A stretch of 18,948 bases of DNA from Streptomyces sp. NRRL F-4489. Lineage in GTDB: Bacteria; Actinomycetota; Actinomycetes; Streptomycetales; Streptomycetaceae. Position numbers and translations under genes: made by a program. The notes under the pieces were generated by a model. It ran no database searches. It saw nothing but the letters and a program-made list of their open reading frames with translations, and was not told where the DNA came from. The stretch is taken from NCBI RefSeq assembly GCF_001509485.1, contig NZ_LLZI01000011.1, positions 1 through 18,948 of the forward strand. Reading direction: 5' to 3'. This document shows positions 13,614 to 18,948 of this stretch, in pieces. How positions within the stretch are numbered: position 1 is the first letter of the stretch; each line of letters starts with the position of its first letter.

Positions 13614-13627
13614 GTTTCACGTGAAAC
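13614..13627. promoter_or_regulatory. parS centromere-like site 1 (ParB binding)
   Basis: Perfect 14-bp palindrome GTTTCACGTGAAAC, identical to the conserved chromosomal parS core bound by ParB in Streptomyces and Bacillus. The 5' flank is T, matching the 16-bp consensus on that side; the 3' flank is G rather than A. Confidence 0.92.
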
Positions 13628-13656
13628 GTCGCGGTGGCCGCCCACCCCAGGCCCAC

Positions 13657-13670
13657 GTTTCACGTGAAAC
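13657..13670. promoter_or_regulatory. parS centromere-like site 2 (ParB binding)
   Basis: Second perfect GTTTCACGTGAAAC copy, 43 bp from site 1 start to start. The 3' flank is A, as in the full consensus, and the 5' flank is C. Both sites are intergenic. Confidence 0.92.
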
Positions 13671-13682
13671 ATCGCCCCCGCG

Positions 13683-13730
13683 CGTTCAGCGCTCCACCCG
13701 TTCAGCGCCCCGCCCGCTCAGCGCCCCCCG
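13683..13730. repeat. Three-unit 16-bp tandem repeat before the D-aminoacylase-like gene
   Basis: Units at 13683, 13699 and 13715, consensus CGTTCAGCGCYCCRCC. It starts 12 bp after the second parS site and ends 32 bp before the start codon. The period is the same as the array at 11239 but the sequence is unrelated. Confidence 0.7.
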
Positions 13731-13762
13731 CACCCGCCCGCACCGAGAAAGGATCGCCCACC

Positions 13763-15502
13763 ATGCTCGACCACCTTATCCAGGCCGCGACCGTCGTGGA
13801 CGGCACCGGCGCGCCCGCGTTCGCCGCCGATGTCGGCCTCCGGGACGGGCGGATCGCGGTGATCGCCGGGCCGGGCACGGTCACCGAGGAGGCCGTGATC
13901 AGGGAGGACGCGCGCGGGCTGGTCCTCACCCCCGGCTTCATCGACCCGCACACCCACTACGACGCCCAGCTGTTCTGGGACCCGTACGCCACCCCCTCCC
14001 TCCACCACGGCGTGACCACCGTCGCGGGCGGCAACTGCGGCTTCACCCTCGCCCCGCTCCACCCCGACCGCCCCGAGGACGCCGACTACACCCGGCGGAT
14101 GATGAGCAGGGTCGAGGGGATGTCCCTGGTCGCCCTGGAGGAGGGCGCGCCCTGGAACTGGCACACGTTCGGGGAGTACCTGGACGCGCTGGAGGGGCGG
14201 ATCGCGGTCAACGCGGGCTTCATGGTGGGCCATTGCGCGCTGCGCCGCCATGTGATGGGCCCCGACGCGGTCGGCGGGCAGCCCACCCCGGACCAGCTGG
14301 ACGCGATGCTGCGGCTCTTCCACGACGCGATGGACGCCGGCGCGTGGGGGCTGTCCACCACCCAGTCGTCCACCCACACCGACGGGGACGGCCGCCCGGT
14401 CGCCTCCCGGCACGCCGGCCGCGGTGAACTGCTCGCGCTCTCCCGCGCGGTCGCCGAGCACGAGGGCACCCAGATCGAGGCGATCGTCGCGGGCTGCCTG
14501 GACCGCTTCGCCGACGACGAGATCGACCTGCTGGTGGACATGTCGGCCGCCGCCGGACGCCCGCTGAACTGGAACGTCCTGACCATCGACTCCGCCGTCC
14601 CCGACCGCGTCCCCCGCCAGCTCCTCGCCAGTGAGCGGGCCCGCAAGGCCGGCGGCCGCGTGGTCGCGCTGACCATGCCCATCCTCACCCCGATGAACAT
14701 GTCGCTGGGCACCTTCTGCGCCCTCAACCTCCTCCCCGGCTGGGGCGACATCCTCGGCCTGCCGGTGCCCGAGCGGATCGCGCGGCTGCGCGACGCGGAC
14801 GTCCGGGCCGAGATGCTGCGCCGCGCGTCCGGCGAGGAGGCCGGGGTCTTCCGGCGGCTGACCGACTTCGCCCGCTACGTCATCGGCGACACCTACTCGG
14901 AAGCCAACGAGGGACTGACCGGCCGGGTCGTCCGGGACATCGCGGCCGAGCGCGGCCAGGACCCGTTCCACTGCCTGGTCGAGATCTGCGCCAACGACAA
15001 CCTGCGCACGGTCCTGTGGCCGATGCCCACCGACAACGACCCGGCCAGCTGGGAACTGCGGCAGCAGACCTGGCAGCACGAGGACGTCCTGCTCGGCGGC
15101 TCGGACGCCGGGGCGCACCTGGACCGGATGTGCGGCGCGCCGTACACCACCCGCTTCCTGGGCGACTGCCTGCGCGGCCGCAAGCTCGTCGGGCTGGAGC
15201 AGGCCGTGCGGATGCTGACCGACGACCCGGCCCAGCTCCTCGGGCTGCGCGACCGGGGCCGGATCGTCGAGGGCCACCACGCCGACCTGGTGCTTTTCGA
15301 CCCCGAACGGATCGACGCCGCCCCCGCGCGGCTGGTGCACGACCTGCCGGGCGACAGCCCGCGCCTGGACTCCCGGGCGATCGGCGTGGTGAGCGTACGG
15401 GTCAACGGGGTGGAGACGGTCCGGGACGGCGCGGTGACCGGCGCGGTGCCCGGTACGGTCCTGCGCTCGGGCCGCGACACCCGGACGGTGAGCACCCGGT
15501 GA
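13763..15502 (+). CDS. D-aminoacylase-like amidohydrolase (N-acyl-D-amino-acid deacylase family)
   Basis: A 579-aa cytoplasmic amidohydrolase of the D-aminoacylase group (Amidohydro_3). The N-terminal beta-sandwich strand is followed by GFIDPHTHYDAQLFWDP (His63, His65). GGNCGF supplies Cys92, which corresponds to the bridging Cys of Alcaligenes D-aminoacylase, and LLGGSDAGAH supplies the catalytic Asp448. By eye, the two further zinc His of that enzyme appear replaced: the strand positions read GTQIEAI (235-241) and LNWNVL (268-273). A similar NWNVL pattern occurs in mycobacterial Rv2913c-type proteins as I recall, so deacylation of N-acyl-D-amino acids is not assured. ATG 13763 follows AAAGGAT with 9-nt spacing. 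It overlaps the aldehyde dehydrogenase (GTGA), so the two are coupled; two parS sites lie upstream. Confidence 0.86.
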   Translation: MLDHLIQAATVVDGTGAPAFAADVGLRDGRIAVIAGPGTVTEEAVIREDARGLVLTPGFIDPHTHYDAQLFWDPYATPSLHHGVTTVAGGNCGFTLAPLHPDRPEDADYTRRMMSRVEGMSLVALEEGAPWNWHTFGEYLDALEGRIAVNAGFMVGHCALRRHVMGPDAVGGQPTPDQLDAMLRLFHDAMDAGAWGLSTTQSSTHTDGDGRPVASRHAGRGELLALSRAVAEHEGTQIEAIVAGCLDRFADDEIDLLVDMSAAAGRPLNWNVLTIDSAVPDRVPRQLLASERARKAGGRVVALTMPILTPMNMSLGTFCALNLLPGWGDILGLPVPERIARLRDADVRAEMLRRASGEEAGVFRRLTDFARYVIGDTYSEANEGLTGRVVRDIAAERGQDPFHCLVEICANDNLRTVLWPMPTDNDPASWELRQQTWQHEDVLLGGSDAGAHLDRMCGAPYTTRFLGDCLRGRKLVGLEQAVRMLTDDPAQLLGLRDRGRIVEGHHADLVLFDPERIDAAPARLVHDLPGDSPRLDSRAIGVVSVRVNGVETVRDGAVTGAVPGTVLRSGRDTRTVSTR

Positions 15503-17019
15503 AGGGGCGGGGGCCGCAGGGGGGAACGGGGCGCGGGGTCGGCGGGCCGGGGCGCGGGGCCGCCGGGCCCGGCCAGCCGCTGTTCATCGGCGGGGAGTGG
15601 GTGGCCCCGGACGACGGCCACTACGCCGTCCTCGACCCGGCGACCGAGGAGACCGTCGGACACGCCCCCGAGGCGAGCCCGGCCCAGGTGGCGGCCGCGG
15701 TGGACGCCGCCCGCGACGCGTTCGGCGCCTGGTCGCGTACCGCCCCGGAGGAACGCGCCGCCGTCCTCGACCGCACCGCCCGGATCATCCGCCGCGAACT
15801 GCCCGGGTACGCCGAACTCGCCCAGGCCGAGAGCGGCGCCACGACCCGCACCGCCCGCGCCCTCCAGGTCGGCGTCTCCGCGGCCCGCTTCGCCCGCTAC
15901 GCCCGCGGCGCCCTGGAACCGGTGGAGACCGCGGTGCCGCCGCAGATCACCGAGGCCGGGCCGATGGGCGGCGGGGGCGTCTTCGGCGCGGTCGCGGTAC
16001 GCCGCCCGGTGGGCGTGGTCGCCTGCGTCACCTCGTACAACAACCCGTGGGCGAACCCGGCGGGGAAGGTCGCGCCGGCGCTGGCGATGGGCAACACCGT
16101 GGTGGTCAAACCGGCCCCGCAGGATCCGCTGTCGGTCTACCGGATGGCCGAGGCGCTGGCCGAGGCCGGGGCCCCGCCGGGCGTGGTCAACGTCGTCAGC
16201 GGGACCCGGCCGGAGCTCGGCGCGGCGGTGGTGGCGGCTCCGGGCGTGGACATGGTCAGCTTCACCGGGTCCACCGCGGTCGGGCAGCGGATCGCCGAGG
16301 AGTGCGGCCGCGGGATGAAGCGGCAGCTGATGGAGCTGGGCGGCAAGGGCGCCGCGCTGGTCTTCGACGACGCCGACCTGGCGTCCGCGATCGCCGGTAT
16401 CGGCACCACCTTCTCGTTCTACAGCGGTCAGATCTGCACCGCCCCGACCCGGGTCCTCGCCCAGCGCGGGATCTACGAGCGGCTGGTGGCCGGGCTGGCG
16501 CGGTACGCCGAGCGGCTGCCGGTCGGGGACCCGCGGGATCCGGCCACGGTCGTCGGCCCGGTGATCTCCGCCGCGCACCGGGACCGCGTCGAGGCGTACA
16601 CCGCGCTGGCGGTGAAGGAGGGCGCCCACCTGGTGACCGGCGGCGAACGGCCGGAGACCGAGCGCGGCTTCTACGTGGCGCCGACCCTCTTCGCGGAGTG
16701 CGCCCCCGGAATGCGGGTCGTCCGGGAGGAGATCTTCGGGCCGGTGGTCGCGGTGCTGCCCTTCGACGACGAGGAGGAGGGCATCGCGCTGGCCAACGAC
16801 AGCGACTACGGGCTGCTGGACTACGTCTGGTCCGCCGATGTGGCCCGGGCTTTCCGGGTGGCGGGGCGGCTGCGGGCCGGCGGCGTCGGGATCAACACGG
16901 TGGGGCGGAACATGGAGGCGCCGTTCGGCGGCTTCAAGCGCAGCGGCGTGGGCCGCGACGTCGGCTCGTACGCGCTGCACGCCTACAGCGAGCTGCAGGC
17001 GGTGGTGTGGCCGGGGTGA
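15499..17019 (+). CDS. NAD(P)-dependent aldehyde dehydrogenase family protein
   Basis: A 506-aa ALDH-superfamily enzyme oxidising an aldehyde to its acid with NAD(P)+. Visible parts are LFIGGEWVAP (28-37); TSYNNPWANPAGK (178-190), the variant of the usual PWNFP oxyanion/cofactor segment; VVVKPAP with Lys204; FTGSTAVG (255-262); MELGGK with general base Glu279; SGQICTAPTR with nucleophile Cys313; EEIFGPV; and a C-terminal PFGGFKRSGVGRD. All catalytic residues are intact. GTG 15499 is the only in-frame start after the upstream stop and overlaps it as GTGA; no good Shine-Dalgarno sequence is visible, so translation probably depends on coupling. Residues 2-26 form an odd Gly/Arg-rich leader absent from typical family members. 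The product of the coupled hydrolase may lead to its substrate. Confidence 0.9.
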   Translation: MKGRGPQGGTGRGVGGPGRGAAGPGQPLFIGGEWVAPDDGHYAVLDPATEETVGHAPEASPAQVAAAVDAARDAFGAWSRTAPEERAAVLDRTARIIRRELPGYAELAQAESGATTRTARALQVGVSAARFARYARGALEPVETAVPPQITEAGPMGGGGVFGAVAVRRPVGVVACVTSYNNPWANPAGKVAPALAMGNTVVVKPAPQDPLSVYRMAEALAEAGAPPGVVNVVSGTRPELGAAVVAAPGVDMVSFTGSTAVGQRIAEECGRGMKRQLMELGGKGAALVFDDADLASAIAGIGTTFSFYSGQICTAPTRVLAQRGIYERLVAGLARYAERLPVGDPRDPATVVGPVISAAHRDRVEAYTALAVKEGAHLVTGGERPETERGFYVAPTLFAECAPGMRVVREEIFGPVVAVLPFDDEEEGIALANDSDYGLLDYVWSADVARAFRVAGRLRAGGVGINTVGRNMEAPFGGFKRSGVGRDVGSYALHAYSELQAVVWPG

Positions 17020-17040
17020 GGGGGGGGGCGGGGCGGGGTG

Positions 17041-17067
17041 CCGGGCCCGGGGCCGGGGCCGGCCCGG
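17041..17067 (+). terminator. GC hairpin after aldehyde dehydrogenase
   Basis: CCGGGCC (17041-17047) pairs with GGCCCGG (17061-17067) in a very G-rich run just after the stop at 17019. There is no T-tract. Confidence 0.5.
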
Positions 17068-17205
17068 GTGCCGTCACGACGTGAATTCCTCGTGGCCGGT
17101 ATGTGACGTTCGAAATTCGGACGGGAAAATTTGGAACCGGGTCAAATCGGACGGTGCTGCGATTCTCGCAATGCGGAAAACCTTCACCACGCCAGCACTG
17201 TTAAA

Positions 17206-17217
17206 GGTTGAACAACC
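17206..17217. promoter_or_regulatory. GGTTGAACAACC inverted repeat, possible operator
   Basis: 5-bp perfect arms around AA, 114 bp upstream of the permease start, in an AT-rich region. The shape would fit a GntR- or LacI-type regulator, but none is identified. Confidence 0.35.
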
Positions 17218-17292
17218 GATTTCTCCTTCGAATAGCTGCTCAATGCACCAACTTGTCCTGCGGAGTGAAGTCGAGCCCCCCGGAGGCTGGTC

Positions 17293-17323
17293 TTCCGGAT
17301 ACGGAAACAGCAGCGCTTAACGT
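17293..17323 (+). promoter_or_regulatory. Possible permease promoter, leaderless transcript
   Basis: TAACGT (17318-17323) matches a TANNNT -10 and ends 7 nt before ATG 17331. TTCCGG (17293-17298), 19 bp upstream, is a weak -35. No Shine-Dalgarno sequence precedes the ATG, which is consistent with leaderless translation. Confidence 0.4.
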
Positions 17324-17330
17324 CCTGTTC

Positions 17331-18917
17331 ATGGTTCAGGTTGACCCCCGGCCCCAGACCGGAGACACGGTAACGAGCGTCACCGCTACCGGCAGTAACA
17401 CCGCAAGCGCCACCGGAGACACCCGCAGCAAGGGCCTCAGCGGCAACTCCGTCGGCCTGCTCGGCAGCGCGGTCATCGGCATCTCCACCGTCGCCCCGGT
17501 CTACTGCCTCACCTCGACGCTCGGCCCCACCGTGGGCGAGGTCGGCGTGCAGATGCCCGCCGTCTTCCTGGCCGGTTTCCTGCCGATGCTGCTGGTCGCC
17601 TTCGCCTACCGCGAGCTGAACAAGGCCGTCCCCGACTGCGGAACCTCCTTCACCTGGACCGTCAAGGCATTCGGGCCGCGGGTCGGCTGGATGTGCGGCT
17701 GGGGCCTGGTGATCGCCACGATCATCGTGCTCTCCAACCTGGCCGGCGTCGCCACCTCGTTCTTCTACCTCCTGCTCGGCGAACTCACCGGCAGCCCCGC
17801 GATCGCCGCCCTGGACCACAACCGGATCGCGCACGTCCTGACCTGCCTGGCGTTCATCGCCGTCGCCACCGCCATCAGCTACCGCGGGATGACCGCCACC
17901 AAGGGCGTCCAGTACACCCTGGTCGGCCTCCAACTCGCCGTCCTCGCCGTCTTCGTGGCGATGGCCGTGGTCAAGGCCCGCTCCGGCGACTTCGCCGGTT
18001 CGCTGCACTTCTCCTGGACCTGGCTCGACCCGTTCGCGGTGAAATCGTTCTCGTCCTTCACCGCCGGACTCTCCCTCTCGATCTTCATGTTCTGGGGCTG
18101 GGACACCTGCCTGACGGTGAACGAGGAGACCTCCGGCAGCGAGAAGACCCCCGGCCGGGCGGCGCTGCTGGCCATGCTCGTGCTGATCGGCTCGTACCTG
18201 CTGACCGCCGTCGGCTCGCAGATGTTCGCCGGCGTCGGCGGCAAGGGCCTCGGGCTCGGCAACCCGCACACCGCCGACAACGTCTTCGCCGCCCTCGCCA
18301 ACCCCGTCATGGGCACCGTGCTCGGCGTACTGCTCTTCGTCGCGGTGCTCGCCTCGGCCGCCGCCAGCCTCCAGACCACCTTCATCCCGGTGGCCCGCAC
18401 CGTCCTGGCGATGAGCACCTACGAGGCGCTGCCGGCCTCGTTCGCCCGGATCCACCCGCGCTTCCGCTCCCCGGGCCGCGCCACCGTCGCCGCCGGCACC
18501 GCCACCGGCGTCTTCTACGCCGTGATGAGCTTCATCAGCCAGAACGTGCTGATCGACACCATCTACGCGCTCGGCCTCATGATCTGCTTCTACTACTCGA
18601 TCACGGCCTTCGCCTGCGCCTGGTTCTTCCGCCGCGAACTGCGCAACTCCGTCCGGGACCTCTTCCTCAAGGGCGTCTTCCCGCTGCTCGGCGGCCTGCT
18701 GCTGGCCTCGGTCTTCACCAAGACCCTGATCGACATGTGGAACCCCGCCTACGGATCCGGCAGCTCCGTCCTCGGCATCGGCTCGGTCTTCATCATCGGC
18801 GTCGGCCTGCTCCTCCTCGGCGTCGTCATCATGCTCGTCATGCAGCGCCGCAGCCCCGCCTTCTTCCGCGGCGAAATCCTCACGCGTACGACACCGGCGC
18901 TGGTGGTCGAGGACTGA
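17331..18917 (+). CDS. APC-superfamily amino acid/amine permease
   Basis: A 528-aa integral membrane transporter of the amino acid-polyamine-organocation superfamily, with about 12 hydrophobic segments between residues 38 and 510. The first helix, VGLLGSAVIGISTVAPVYCL (41-60), contains the GIS-type unwound substrate/ion-binding stretch. YRELNKAVPDCGTSFTW (93-109) is the conserved helix 2-3 region. EETSGSEKTPGRAAL (265-279) is the cytoplasmic EExxxPxR signature. The N-terminal 35 residues are Thr/Ser-rich and cytoplasmic. It probably imports an amino acid or amine by proton symport; the specificity is unclear. ATG 17331 is preferred over a TTG at 17208, because the added residues would not be transporter-like. 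It stands alone after a regulatory gap, so a link with the enzymes upstream is only positional. Confidence 0.88.
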   Translation: MVQVDPRPQTGDTVTSVTATGSNTASATGDTRSKGLSGNSVGLLGSAVIGISTVAPVYCLTSTLGPTVGEVGVQMPAVFLAGFLPMLLVAFAYRELNKAVPDCGTSFTWTVKAFGPRVGWMCGWGLVIATIIVLSNLAGVATSFFYLLLGELTGSPAIAALDHNRIAHVLTCLAFIAVATAISYRGMTATKGVQYTLVGLQLAVLAVFVAMAVVKARSGDFAGSLHFSWTWLDPFAVKSFSSFTAGLSLSIFMFWGWDTCLTVNEETSGSEKTPGRAALLAMLVLIGSYLLTAVGSQMFAGVGGKGLGLGNPHTADNVFAALANPVMGTVLGVLLFVAVLASAAASLQTTFIPVARTVLAMSTYEALPASFARIHPRFRSPGRATVAAGTATGVFYAVMSFISQNVLIDTIYALGLMICFYYSITAFACAWFFRRELRNSVRDLFLKGVFPLLGGLLLASVFTKTLIDMWNPAYGSGSSVLGIGSVFIIGVGLLLLGVVIMLVMQRRSPAFFRGEILTRTTPALVVED

Positions 18918-18948
18918 ACCCGGGGGCCCGGGGGGCTCCCCCCCGCCC

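Larger units (their letters stand above)
17082..17330. other. AT-richer intergenic region upstream of the permease
   Basis: About 250 bp that is visibly AT-richer than its surroundings, with no credible gene. It contains a GGTTG-AA-CAACC inverted repeat (17206-17217), two TTCGAA sequences, two near-copies of AATCGGACGG (around 17114 and 17143), and the permease promoter. It is likely a regulatory region. Confidence 0.55.

Noticed and set aside
13614..13670. Ordinary transcription-factor operator of the D-aminoacylase gene
   Set aside because: Two exact 14-bp parS cores are a far more specific match to ParB sites, although an added regulatory effect is not excluded.
13718..15340. 540-aa minus-strand open frame
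   Set aside because: Antisense to the D-aminoacylase-like gene, with composition typical of a shadow frame and no family motif.
17105..17150. Relation between AATTCGGAC near 17114 and the 16-bp array at 11239
   Set aside because: Only a 9-bp match without the rest of the unit; too short to claim a shared element.
17208..17330. Longer permease N-terminus from TTG 17208
   Set aside because: It lies in an AT-rich regulatory region, lacks a ribosome-binding site and encodes no recognisable domain.

Overview
This window is high-G+C actinobacterial DNA, almost certainly from a Streptomyces chromosome. The reasons are strong third-position G/C bias, GTG/TTG/probable CTG starts, a near full-length AfsR next to an AfsS-like protein, XRE/DUF5753 and DUF6879 regulator modules, F420/flavin luciferase-like enzymes, and two perfect copies of the chromosomal parS palindrome. 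All calls come from reading the sequence; no database search was run.

Layout. (1) 20-3475, minus strand: the global antibiotic-regulator pair afsR then afsS. An AfsR/PhoP-type direct-repeat operator lies between them. (2) 3476-4251: a gene-free, repeat-rich leader holding three arrays and an operator/promoter for the next gene. (3) 4252-5529, plus: amidohydrolase. (4) 5632-7510, minus: a regulatory module (72-aa protein, DUF6879 protein, XRE/DUF5753 regulator with a probable CTG start, 60-aa protein). (5) 7679-8233, minus: a GNAT acetyltransferase, divergent from (6) 8349-10097, plus: a second XRE regulator followed by two small proteins, the last a 58-aa CxxC protein overlapping its neighbour. 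(7) 10247-15502+: two luciferase-like oxidoreductases, a 3alpha/20beta-hydroxysteroid-dehydrogenase-like SDR, a D-aminoacylase-like amidohydrolase and, overlapping it by 4 nt, an aldehyde dehydrogenase. (8) 17331-18917, plus: an APC-type permease.

How it fits together. A 15-bp palindrome CTGACG-N3-CGTCAG occurs upstream of the amidohydrolase, upstream of the first luciferase-like gene (one mismatch), and twice upstream of the second. This links genes on both sides of the unrelated regulator modules into one probable regulon, whose regulator (TetR-like by operator shape) is not in the window. The enzymes together suggest an uncharacterised catabolic pathway (hydrolases, F420/FMN oxidoreductases, SDR, aldehyde oxidation, possibly uptake); the substrate cannot be read from sequence. 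Two parS sites sit inside this cluster. The intergenic regions are unusually rich in short tandem arrays (6, 11, 16, 19, 22 and 45-bp periods).
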